Shown here one piece after another: positions 1 through 11,700 of a DNA stretch of 64,000 nucleotides. The DNA is taken from assembly GCA_017562135.1 (NCBI GenBank), contig QEYB01001381.1, positions 186,001-250,000 of the forward strand, in the 5' to 3' direction. The notes beneath the pieces were generated by a model. It did no database searches. It was not told where the DNA came from and worked only from the letters and a program-made list of their open reading frames with translations. Every line of letters starts with the position of its first letter. Position 1 is the first letter of the stretch. The position numbers and the translations under genes were made by a program. The DNA comes from Dipylidium caninum. Its lineage: Eukaryota > Platyhelminthes > Cestoda > Cyclophyllidea > Dipylidiidae.

Positions 1-3000
1 TTGGAGAAGTGAGCCTCCATGGCTTTGGCCCCACGACCCCAGAAGTGGGACGACACAGACGAGGTGTCTTTAAAGTTCCAACGCGCCAAAAGTCTCAAAT
101 TACGGTCGACCTCGGCGTCGGTGAAATTGTGGGGGAGGTGGCGACGCGAGTGTGTGGAGAGCTTCTCGCATCCGCCGATTAGATGCTCGTACCGAGCGAC
201 GGCCTTCTGCACGGAAAGGAAATTGTCGAGTAAAGCAATTATACGAAGAGGCGCAGATCTTTGCGCTCAACAGAGCTCGGGAAAGAAGAAATTCACCATC
301 GAGAAGAGTGGTCCGAGAGTCTTCTAAGAAGACTGTTGAAGAGTGGTGTTTGTGGATACGAGCCTCCATCATAAGTAGCATTCGAGAGCCTGTGAATCTG
401 AAATGTTAAGCCTTAGGGCAACTGATAGTGTTAAGGTCTTATTTACTACCACAAAGCATTTGAAGGGCAACTATTCTCGGCGTCAGCTAACAGAGTGTCA
501 AGACGTGTTCCCGTCGACATCGCCATCCCCGAATCGACGTGTTCAGACAGGACTTGACGAGAACTACGTCGCGTCATCGGGACAATGAAAGTCAAATTAC
601 CCATCGCGAGGGGACAGAAGAAGAAGGAGAAGACGCCGAAATCAGGGAAAAATGCCAGTTTTAGTCGTATTCACCGTCGATTTGCAAACGACTTCTCTGC
701 ATTTATGCCGGGAAGTGTCAATGGTCAGAAGAAGAATGAGTGAAAAAGGAGAAAATACAGTCAATCCTTTCGTGGAATCAGTAGAATAGATACTATGGCT
801 AAACATAATTTGGAACGACATTCGGAATTATAAATGGGGGAGAAACTAACAGAAGAAGACCGCCTCCAGACGGATGAGATAGGCAGTGAACGCGCGGCTT
901 TACTTTGATGCCACCAAAACCCACTGAACCATCTCATTGTTACGAAGACATCGGCTTCTTCAATTTGCAAGGAAAAAGAGGTAAGTTAAAAAGGAAAATA
1001 CACTTAAAGTTGTCGTGTCAAACGAATGGCCTCTGTCAGACAGCTGCCATGCCTGTGTGCAGCACAGGAGAAGCATTTCCGGACAGACGAAAAAGAATCT
1101 GAGAGGGTTTGGTTCTTTGCAACGCGGGAAAGAAAGTAATGACGGACAAATTCTCAGTCCGTCTTGCTTCACGTTACCAACAACAGCACCGCTCCATTCG
1201 CCTCGCCTCCCACAATCTCCGCCGTCTCGCAGTGAGGCCGCGTTCTTCCGCCACCTTCACCGGACAGTAATTCCTCTCACCCACCCAGGCGATGGGGACG
1301 GTCTCCACTTCGTGACAGATTACTCAGTCCCGCAAACCATCACTCACCTCCCCACCGAATCCCCTTCTCGCGGGGGGAGGGTGGGGAGCGGTGAGGGGGC
1401 AGGGACAGGCGGAAGCGCCGATACGAGCTCGTAGCCCCTTTTCAAACTCGCAAACGAGACATGCGACTATATTAAAAGGGCATCATACTAGGAGTTGATT
1501 TGATTGCGTTCGGAATCGTGCGTTTATACCATTGTAAATAATATCAGCCAAGTCAAGTCGCGCTGCTCACAACCATGCTAAGACAAATTGCCGCCGCCGC
1601 CAGCACCGCATCCACCTCGGAAGATGAAAAGTGCTCTCTTATATCACCATTTCGTGCGAAAATTAGTTTTCCTCTACGCACGCGGCGCTTCGTCACTGTG
1701 AAAGAAACAGGGGAGAAGAACGAAAAGTGGATGGAGACAATTTCCTGAAGGCTGCTTTTTAATCTGGTTTTCTGACAAAAGATGGAAGCTCTGATTAGAT
1801 ACACTTTCTGCGGAGCATTTGTTTGCCTGCCGCTTTAATTATGCTTACGGAAATGGGTTACGACCATTCCTGTATGGTGGAGTACAGGAATATGAGAATT
1901 TGAAACGATAAAATATATTTTTGGAAAATTTCATTTAAGCAGGACTTAAACCTGTGAGAACAGACTATGAAGAAATCAAAACCATCTGATCCTAATTATC
2001 ACAATGGGATAGCTACTTGAAATGTTAATAAGTCCCGAAATAATTAAAAATAACTACAAAATCAAAATACGCTGCATAAACCTGATTGGTCAGTGGGGTA
2101 GCCAATAGGAAACCCGCACACGAGCTCCGCGATTCAGAACAGCCCGCGCTGTCTTTTCAAAAACTCCGCTCCGATTCATGCATTGGCATATTTATAATGG
2201 GAATCACAGCGCAATTCGTTAATAATGGGAAGGTGGAAATAGGACGCAATACAAAGTTACTAGTTCCTGCCACTTTTTCAGAAATGTATGTCCGTCTCAG
2301 CAAACCACTAAATTTCAGGAAGGCACAGTTGTATAAGAGAGACTGAATCCTTAAATAAAACGTTGAAAGTTAGGACAAAAGCAAAATCACATCTTGACAA
2401 TAAGAAATAAAAGGCGAGATGGGACGCAGAGTTCACATGTTCAGAGCACATGAGGACTGCGGCATCCGGACACTTGGGATCAGCGCACGGTTAATCACTG
2501 GGGCGTACTTTCAGTAGCCCAAATGCATGGCCCCGTGGCCACACTAGTACTTCTCCGCACCATCTGCCGGTAAACAATAAATCCTTCTCCGAACCCCGAA
2601 AATAGCCTACTACGGAGACATGAGGAGCTTGGGAGGTCGCACTCAGGGTAGAAATAAAGTAGAACGAAGGCCTCTGAGATTTAGTGGTTTTGACCGTGAT
2701 TATGGAAAAGGGGTCGAGGGATATTTCACCTTGCTTTAAGACTAATCGTAAAAATTACAAATTTGTTTAGCTTGTTAAAAGAACACATAAATTACCGAGA
2801 GTATGTAGTTGGTAGGTCCACGCACGGTGATGCTGAGGTTGGGAGATACAACGAAGAAGACTCTATCTCGATGCCATACCTGAGGTCGCGGCGTAACCTC
2901 GCCGAACGTGGGCGTGGGAGCCCGAGGAATGGGAATTTGATTTAGGGGCGAGTCGAGGTACACCCAATCGCGATCCTTTCGTACCACCTCATCTGGAGGC

Positions 3001-3735
3001 TTTGAAAAAGATGTACAAAGAAGTGTAAAGAGAAAAAAATGATGGCTAAATACAACGCTTCAAGACTAACCCAGTAAAATGTTCTCTCAGGTGCTTTAAA
3101 GGACCAAGTGTAACGGATTAAACAGGAGTGCGCATCTCTCAGACTTTTAGTAAACAAAAACCATAACTTTACTACTTGAGCCCTTTGCCTACGGCACCCT
3201 ACAACGAGGACACACACCTTCTGCGAATGTGAAATTGTGCTAACTAGGATGGGTAGGCTCTAAAAAGCTGTAATTTGGGCCAGGGCTGCAATGAATCTCG
3301 GCTAAAACGGGTACGTACAACACACTGGGCAATCGCACCCCCCCGGGGGGGGGACCGGTAACGACGACCAGCATTAAAAGTTATTGCAATAAGACCAAAG
3401 TCTGCATTTGGGAACCAAAGTTTTTCAACGAAAGAAACCGGGGTCGCAATATGGGATAAACGTGGACATGATTCTTGGAATTGCGGAGGCTTACAAAGGC
3501 CATCTTTCCAAGCTGGTGGAAGATACTACTTAATTAAGCGGGTTCAAGTTAAGAGAGCCTAACGAATCGGCACAACTTTCAAGTGGGTGGGTAAGGCGAA
3601 AAGCTCCCACGAAATTGGGAAGAAATATCAAAGGGTGTAGACATAAATCATAATTTTACATTGGTCACACAGACTTACCGCATTATACGTCGGAGGTTTT
3701 ATTTCTAGAAGGTACAAAAAAGATAATGAGAGTTG

Positions 3736-3772
<37 letters not shown>

Positions 3773-4586
3773 AGGGAAACAGCTCACGATTGTTTCTACT
3801 TTTGCTCTAAAAGAAGCCGCGTTTAATTATTCTACACGGCCACGTGAAACAACGGAGAAATTCGTCAGCCACAACGAACGATGTTGGAGGAATGCCAGTG
3901 TTCCTCTCCCCCAACCGAGGCCTTCAAATACCGGAAAAAGTGTCCTGCAGACATGTCACTGGTAAAACATGACAAAGCATTCTCTGCTGAGAAAAGGCAG
4001 TTGGTATCCTTGTTTTAATGGGAAAAAATGGAGGCGATAAAATTAAAACACTGGGCACAAACGCACAGTCCGATGTGGAGAACGTGTTAAATTCATTAAC
4101 AATTTTTTTTGCAAGACGAATGGTTTGTGATAGACTTAAGGATAGTTGCACTAAAAATAACTGCGACATTGCGAAACTGGGGAAAAAGACTTCGATAAGG
4201 CTGCGTCAGTTTAATTCACCAGTGTACAAGGTGTGCAGTCGGGTGGAAGTCGACGCACAACCGTTTACATGCTCGACATATGCATTGTCATTTGTTAAAT
4301 TATCCAGCGATACCATCGGAGAGGGTGGTTTTCCAAAGCGGAACACCTCGTGCCTGAAGACATAAAGATTCCTCCACCATGCTTCGCAAGTGTAACTTGT
4401 CTAACCTCATGAAAGGGGATAGAAATTTGGAAACCTTTGGACGGTGGATTGGGACGGAGCAGCACTTATTCCGTCCAAATCATCAAATGCGCGACTTCCT
4501 ACCTGGACGAGGGTGAATTTTGTTAGAGGAGATTTTGCCGCCTGGGAGAAGAAGGGCTGGACAACGGTGGACAAGAGGTTATTCAT
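1..4586 (-). CDS. unrecognised protein-coding gene, 5' three exons, runs off left edge
   Basis: Three minus-strand exons chain in phase 0: 4586-4503 (starts with ATG, 28 codons, reads MNNLLSTVVQPFFSQ..., donor CAG|GTAGGA), 2999-2880 (40 codons, acceptor TTTTTCAAAG, donor CAG|GTATGG, proline-rich with PIPRAPTPTFGEV) and 206 to the window edge (acceptor TTTCCTTTCCGTGCAG, reads KAVARYEHLIGG...). All three have coding-like composition, and each donor and acceptor agrees in phase, which is the main evidence. The third exon includes RNLRLLARWNFKDTSS and stays open to base 1, so the C-terminus is missing. I do not recognise the family. The short basic/hydrophobic N-terminus could be a mitochondrial targeting peptide, but that is a guess. 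The 2.7-kb second intron holds one copy of a repeat whose other copy lies just upstream of exon 1. Confidence 0.5.
1056..1470. repeat. dispersed repeat, copy A
   Basis: About 400 bp matching, with substitutions and gaps, a second copy at about 4797-5135 in the same orientation. Shared landmarks include TTTCCGGACAGACGAAAA, GACAAATTCTCAGTCC, CCCACAATCTCCGCCGTC, GTTCTTCCGCCACCTTCAC, CGCAAACCATCACTC and GAGCTCGTAGCC. It lies in an intron of the left-edge gene. Open frames on both strands of both copies are by-products of the repeat. Confidence 0.75.
3338..3353. repeat. C-run/G-run palindrome
   Basis: A run of seven C followed directly by nine G, a self-complementary homopolymer junction that could form a hairpin or G-quadruplex and is a likely place for assembly error. 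Confidence 0.8.
3738..3776. repeat. (GA)n / (GGGA)n microsatellite
   Basis: An uninterrupted GA dinucleotide run passes into GGGA units, inside an intron of the left-edge gene. Confidence 0.9.
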
Positions 4587-4796
4587 CTATCGAGTGACAG
4601 CTAGTCCTGTCCACGTTCAAAAAAGGTGGTCACACAGGACACCACACGACAGCTGGCCGAGCTGTAGCGAGGATGGCCGCCCCACACCTGTCCACGCTGT
4701 TGGCCCACAGGCCTCGGGTTAGCTCACGGGGTGTCGGGAGGGGGAGGCCACGTCGCCCAGCGCAACTTGTAACTGGGCCCGAGAACCGCCGCGTCT

Positions 4797-5135
4797 GCCT
4801 AGCAGGGGAGAAGCGTTTCCGGACAGACGAAAACGAGTCTGAAGGAGTTAGTTTTTGCAACGACTGACAAATTCTCAGTCCATCTTGTCTCAAGACACCA
4901 ACACCACGCCCTGCTTCTCGTCGCCCACAATCTCCGCCGTCCCGCAGTGTGGCCCCGTTCTTCCGCCACCTTCACGAGGCGATGGCCTCTCTCACCCACG
5001 CACCCGCGTCTTGAGGCGACGAATGCGGTCCTCACTTCGTGGCAGATTGCTCGGCCGCGCAAACCATCACTCGAGCTCGTAGCCACTTTCTAAACTCGCG
5101 AAGGAGACAGACAAGGCCGCACACGACTACATCCG
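4797..5135. repeat. dispersed repeat, copy B
   Basis: Second copy of the element at 1056-1470, same orientation, shorter because several internal segments (the GC-rich stretch at about 1350-1420 of copy A) are absent. It starts about 210 bp upstream of the left-edge gene's first ATG, so it overlaps where that gene's promoter would be. Confidence 0.75.
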
Positions 5136-5732
5136 CAGGAATTATAGTCTACCGGTGACAGACACTTTATTATCTAAACGATTCATTAACCGTAGAGAAC
5201 ATGACAATGCAAGTTACTTCCAACGAAAGACAACCATGGAGGTGATTGGAAATGTGAGCATCTCCTCACGAGTCAGGCCATTAGCCTCAGTATGCCTCCA
5301 AGGGAAACGACCTATCCGCAGCCCCCTAAGAGAGAAGTGAATCTGTTGGAGGGAGGGCAACCACCGTCGCCGAAAGGCAATTTTTCAGACAGCCAAGTTT
5401 GGTTTACGAACCGCGAATTTACCTTTCTCTCCGATTTTCGTTTCGACTTCAACATTTCGAGTCTGCAAGCTCCGGGGGATAACAAGGAGGCATAGCAACG
5501 ACACCGTGCCCACGGTCACATCAAATTTCATGCCTAGAAAGGGAGAAGGAAGGAGAACGAGATTTTTGGCATAGCAATCGCAGGAGGCAGGCGAGAGAAG
5601 GGATGTGAACACAAAGGAGATATTTATTCAATTCGCGGTTTGGCAAGATTACAGAGAATGGGGGAGAAGTGTGATAGGATCAGGATGCACATACCGGTTG
5701 TTAAATCGCGAGAATGATGTTAATGATGATGT

Positions 5733-5744
5733 TGGGGGGGGGGG
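5733..5744. repeat. G homopolymer
   Basis: An 11-12 base G run just downstream of the receptor stop codon on the minus strand. Confidence 0.85.
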
Positions 5745-5787
5745 CAGAAGGGAAGGTGGTTTGAATGTTACCCTGGCTACAGACCAA

Positions 5788-8700
5788 CTACAATTCCACC
5801 GGGAAAGCAATCTTCTCGCTCCTATTGCTGGAGTTATTCCGTGTCGACTGTTTCCCACTGCTACCTCCACCGCCATGTCGGCGACGTCTGTGATGATGGT
5901 GGTGGTAATGGGGTCGGACATTGGAACTGCCGTTGGCACTTGGGTTATTGGCAGTTGTGCCACGACTGGAGGACCACGAGGGGCCAATGGAGTGCGAGCT
6001 GCTGCTCCCGGTGCGAGGCGCGCCCTCAGCAGACTGGGCTCCACGAGTGGAAGGACCACCACCGAAGCTGGACGAGGACTGAGTGTCCAAGGCACGCCCA
6101 GACCGGCGTCTAGGACGCCTGGAACCTGCGGCTAGGCGGGATCCCCCACTTCCAGAACCACCGCCGCCACCACCACCACCAATTTCACCCAGATAGACGA
6201 TCCCTCCATCAGCTACGAGTGGAGAAGTTTCAGGATGTTGGTAGGGATACCGTGCCGAATGCAGCAGATGTGCTTGCTGTTGCTGTTGTTGGGGACAGGT
6301 TGGAACGTTTGTAGGAAGAGCGGATCCTGCAGAGTGCCAAAAAATGTGGTCAGTCAGCGTGACTGATCGAGAGATTTTCAGAAAAAAAAATTTCCAGACT
6401 TTCCACACACGTATTTAGTGAGACAACAGAGAAATTTGACAATGTTTATGCCTGCTGTGGGATCCCATGCCAGACATAAGTCCACTTGGCATTAATACCA
6501 TCATAACGCGGCGAAAAATAGCCGCCTGATCTGAGGTCATTCAAGTAATTAAGAGAAGTGTCAAGACGGATGGTTAAAATAACACACTGATTATAAAGCG
6601 GGAATGCTATTTACTGCTGCTAATGACCGCCGAAAAAAAGTTTTTTTTTCAAATTAATGGGGAGCCAAGATGAAGGGTGAGAGACGTGCGATGGCAAGGA
6701 GTTCTTGAGGCGGTTTGCGCGGTGTCCAAGGGATAACTAAAACCAAGGGGATCCAACGAACCAGAAACTCGATTAGACGCCTGATTCTGCGGCGAAAGTG
6801 GCATTGATTGAATGCTCTGCTGCTGTTGTTGTTGTTGTTGTTGTTGCTGTGGGAACCATTGTGGGTGATGAGTAGGTGAGCAACAAACAGGCTGCATGTT
6901 CCATGCTGTTGGAGGTGGTGGCGGGGGCGGCTGATGCGAAGAAGGGTACTCCTGGAAGTGTCTGAGCATCGGAGAGTTGGATGAGAGCTGATGAGGTTGG
7001 AAGAGGTCACACATAGACTTTGCGGGTGGAAGCATCATCTGCTGCTGCTGCTGCTGTTGGTGATGTTGTCTCTGAGGTGGAAGCATCTGAGAGTGAAAGG
7101 CGTCAAGCGACTTGTGAACGCCATTGAGCATTGTGGGGAGATCATTGTGCAGTCCAACAACCTCGCCGCTACGTGGACGATTAGAACCATTGAAGACATT
7201 GCTGACGACGGCGCTGGTGGTGGTGGTGGTGGTGGCGGCAGTTGCGTTGGGACGATTTCGACAACAGCAAAAACAAACGATACAACCGAGACAGAGGGCG
7301 ACGAACAATGCAACCGCCACCACAATGGATACCGATGTAGTTAATCCGAGGGATAGAAATTGCCCGAGTAAGCCACCGTCCAGGTTTGTTGAAGTTCCAT
7401 CTAGTGGAAGAGCAAAACCACCTTTCAAATGGGACTTTTATGAATTATCTTCGTGGTATTCTGAGGGTAGCCCACCGCCAACTCCTGTGTTTTACGGAAG
7501 AGACTGTCTGGAGGCTGACAGCACAACGCGCCTAACTCCTGTCGGCGGTGCCTCGACTACCACATTCGGACTAAGCCGACTCGGTTCAGGATGGAGGAAG
7601 TTTCGCAATCCACTTTGGCTGATCGCAGAGATCTTTTTTAAAATGAATACAGCCATTGCCAACACGCCCGTCCACAAAACACCCCAGTCTTTCTGCTGTC
7701 TGTCAATGACAGCGCAAGGCAACCCGGGCCAAATGCGTAACAGATTTTGACGCAGGCAAGCGAAAGTTCCCGCCCAAATTTAATGAGTGGAGTTAAGGAT
7801 GAACACCGGCAGAATTGAGGGGCGGGGTGGTCGGAGGGGACAAGTTTCTTCGCCCCTGACTCGACCCGACGGGATGCCACAAGCCCGCGAACAGGTTGGC
7901 TCTGCGAAGCTCAGATGCGCAAAGCTCAGGGAAACCAACCAAGTCGCGGGGCTGCAATCTTGCGTACTGGGGCCTCAACTCGCCGCCCCTCCTTTTCGAC
8001 AAACCATTGACGGTTGCTTTACAGCCTGACGGGGAAGCGGCGGCGGCGGCGGCGGCGGCAGCGGTGACGACGACGACGACGTTGTGTTTACTAGCCGCGT
8101 CGATGTGCCGGCCAATTTTCGCCGGCGTCGGACACGAAGTGGGATGTGCAGATTGGGGGACAGAATGACTCACAGAGACGGGGCATGGGCACCCAACACA
8201 GACAGCTGTTGGCCTGTCCCGCGGGGAGGAAACCCCAACCGCATCCGCACTCTCGCCACCCCATGCCCCGGCGCCTCCACACATGGCACCTGGACTCGTT
8301 CAGGCATTGAGATAACGCAGAACTTGGCAACTGGCCTGCCAGTCCGTGCGACAAAGCACCAGTTGAGGAATAGTGTGATCCAAAGGCGATGGGAGGGCAA
8401 CATGTCTTAGTGGAGTCGGAACCCACATTTCGAGACCGCTACTCCGGCAAAATCGAGGGAAGAGACTTTCCAAGAGAGGTGACGACACACGGACAAGAGA
8501 GAGTCATGCATGTAACCTGAGGGCGCCGGGGAGTTGGGCGAGCTAAACGCCACGCAGCTCCGCTCGGCGGAGAGGGCGCCTCCGGCCCTGAAGCGGGCGA
8601 CCTTCTTGTCCGATTGTCGCCTCGTGTACGGACGAAAGAAAGTGGTGCGTACAGTTGAGTGAATGGATGAATGCGCGCCTAAAATTATTTCCGCATTTAA

Positions 8701-11700
8701 CCAATGCCACAGTAAAGCTGATGTAAACACTTCCACCTTTGAAAGTGAAATATGGTCGTGTATGAGGTCCATTGCACTAATCATGGACAGATTTCGCGAA
8801 CAGGACCCCTGCAAACAGCACTTTCCATGTAGACTGCAGTTGAACTAACATCGGATAGCATCAAGAAGAGAGGATATAGGCAGAGGAAATGGAATGGAAC
8901 AAAAAGTATCATTGGTCTTTTACTGCTTCAATTCTAAGTTAACATCGAGGCTAAGTTCGGTAGAATTGTACGGAACGACCTAAATTCGCCTCACTTGTCG
9001 AAAAAAGCTCCGAATGATGAGAAAGTGTGCTCTGCATGGGATATCGTTTAGGCTCTGGGCGCTATTTTCCACGGATTCCTTACAAACTAATGTGCCTTAT
9101 GAAGAAGTGGATGGTAAAACATCCTCCAACATTAATACGTTTTATGCTCATCGGTACGCGGTACTCGAAGCACCTTCGCGGCGATACCGTGAGGTGAGTC
9201 GGTGAGGAGGCTAACCACACGAAAGTATTGCGAAAAAGGAGTTAGAGAGAAATGGAGAGACAATTTACCAATACGACAAGGTGATATAAGAGTAAGCACA
9301 TCAACACTAGATTCCTCGGAGGAATGGTCGTAACGGTACCAAGCAGCGCAATGCGGCCCTCCAGGAAGGGAAGTAGAGGAAAGGAAGAATTTCTCGATAG
9401 TTGGCTCGGGGCGATTTTAATTTCATCCTAAGCGGACAGGGCAATCTCCGGCGCGCAACAAGAAGAGAATAACTTAACAACTTAAATTCGACCGATTTTT
9501 TAAGTAAACGTGAAGCATTGTCTAGCAAAAGATAGTGGGGACGAGGCTTCAAGTTGGTCTCAAGGTCACGCGAGTGCGATTGGCAGGGGGCACCTTTTCC
9601 AGACAGTTCCGCTATTATCCGAAACCACAAAGCTGTCATGCATCTTCATCAGGCAAAGCAAGTTGAACAAACTGTACCGGAACTTTCCAATAATTCTCAT
9701 TTGCTAATGGTAGAGTAGTCTAAAGGGGAATAAGTTAACACCATTGTCCCGGAAAGTTCTATAAATTGCTTGGTGATTGAACACTAGCGATCTTCCATTG
9801 GTCATGATCAAATAAAGCCCAACCATATAACTTTTAAGGTCTGAATTAGGATAAAAACACTTCCCAAACTTAGACTACGCATTTTTTGGAACACAAAACG
9901 GAACGAATCGGAGAAATATCGATTACGCGACTACTGCCATTTGATTGGCTGATCCAACAGCGTGCACAGCTCATTGGTTGGAACTGTCCAATCAAACTGT
10001 CACGTTGACAGATTTGACGCCTTACGGATATTGCCCCCCACCCCCCCTTCAGAAGTGATAATGCTCAATATCTTAGATTTTCCAAAGTGCAAACATCTCA
10101 TAATGCAACAGAAGTTTCCTTGTTTGTTTATTAGATATTTCGGCTTACTTTACGCCAAAACATATACCGGATGCGAGGCAAAATGCAAAAATGAAACATT
10201 ACGACCGATCGGACATGAAGGGAAATCGATTAAAATAAGCAGTGGACAACTCACATTCACCGCATCTTAAGCCCATGAAATGACTCAAATAGAAGGCCCA
10301 TGAGGTCCATATCCCCCCACATGCACTCGTGCAACAGGAAGATTATTATTTGGTATTTTGATGAATATCCACAAGCCAACCAATTACCCGCGAATTGATT
10401 GCATAACGACGAGAATTCGTCTCGACCATCGGGGCAGTTGACAACGCCGTCGCAACGCACACTCTCGGAGACGCAAATTCCCACAGATGGTAGGCGAACA
10501 GAGGATCGGCCACCGCCACTGCCTCCGCCGAAGCTTATCAAGGGTGGAATGCTTCCAGATCCCGCATTGTTCACGTTGCCGCAATAGAATTGACCCGCCG
10601 GACATGAGGATGTCTGAGCTGAAATAGAGCAAAATTTGAACTGCGTCAACGTCCTAAATACACCTATAAAGCTGTGAAAAGAGGCTCCAGGCTGCAGACA
10701 GGAGTCCGAAGGGAGTAAATTACAACCCCTTAACCTGATCAAAGACCAGTCATGTAAGTGATCGCCAGACGCAAAAAAAATATATTAAGCCTCGGTGAAA
10801 GAGCCCTCTGGTACGATAAAAATGATACTTGCACCACACGGAGGATGTTTTCTATGCACTGTCTAGAAGAAGCTAAACAAGACCCAAATAACCAGTAGGT
10901 TAAGAAAAAGGGTCTCGCTAGAGAACTCGCAATATCACCGAAGAAGTTAGGCTTTTACCAGATAAAGGGCAAATCGTCACATCGTCATAGGGCCGGGCTG
11001 ATGGTGAGTCCTTTTCAAACGAGAGGCGTAATCGCTTCGAAGAGTTGGGAAAAGCAATCCGAAAATCGACGTTATATCTTTCCAACACGCGCATCATCTG
11101 TTTAATCAGTCGAGATGCAGAAAAACTTCAAAAAGTGTTTCCATGACGATTCGACATGACTCATTTTGCCACTTTTTTTCCACTAATACACCGGCATGGA
11201 TAAGGCATCGTGTTCACCGTCGTCCCATCTTGCTGGTCACCTCACTTTTGGAGTGATGAGACAAGGCGAGGCCCCAAGGCGATCTCGCTGCTGTTTGAGG
11301 AAAAGACAGGCTCCTTTTTCCGAGGAGTTATCAAAGAGCAGAGGCTTTGTTCCCCCCTCCCTCCCCTCCCCCCCCCCGCTGTCAACGAAGGGAGGGAGGA
11401 GGAATTTTGACGGATGCAGAGGTGTTTCACCCTCCTCGAAATGACACTCACGAATATACCAAAAAGTGAAGAAAAACAACAAATCCACAACAGTTGTCAA
11501 GCAGTATCAAGTATTGCCAACCGAGGCCATCTGATAGCCAGGAGCGAAGCAGCTGCTCCATTTTGGGCGTTTACATGGGAAATGTCAAATCCGATTAGAT
11601 AATAGTTATTTTTGCAGTCGATGTCCTTTCACAGCTCGCTGTTTCTAAAAATCTCTGTCAAGTAAGTTTAATTTTCGGGATTAATTGAAGGATTTTCGAT

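Larger units (their letters stand above)
4587..5787. other. region between the left-edge gene and the CUB/LDLa receptor gene
   Basis: Upstream side of the left-edge gene and 3' side of the receptor gene, both on the minus strand. It holds copy B of the dispersed repeat, an 11-12 base G run at about 5733-5744, and no exon I can support. Open frames here (for example 5385-5612 minus) show no family similarity. Confidence 0.5.

Noticed and set aside
1015..1434. 139-codon plus-strand open frame
   Set aside because: It lies inside the dispersed repeat, the second copy does not preserve the frame, and composition is driven by GC-rich sequence.
3539..3556. GGTTCAAGT, resembling a tRNA B box
   Set aside because: No matching A box, acceptor stem or cloverleaf could be drawn around it.
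6649..7010. alternative frames over the receptor's Gln/Pro-rich exon
   Set aside because: They are Ser/Asn-rich shadows of CAA/CAG repeats; the homologous frame with the transmembrane helix is the other one.
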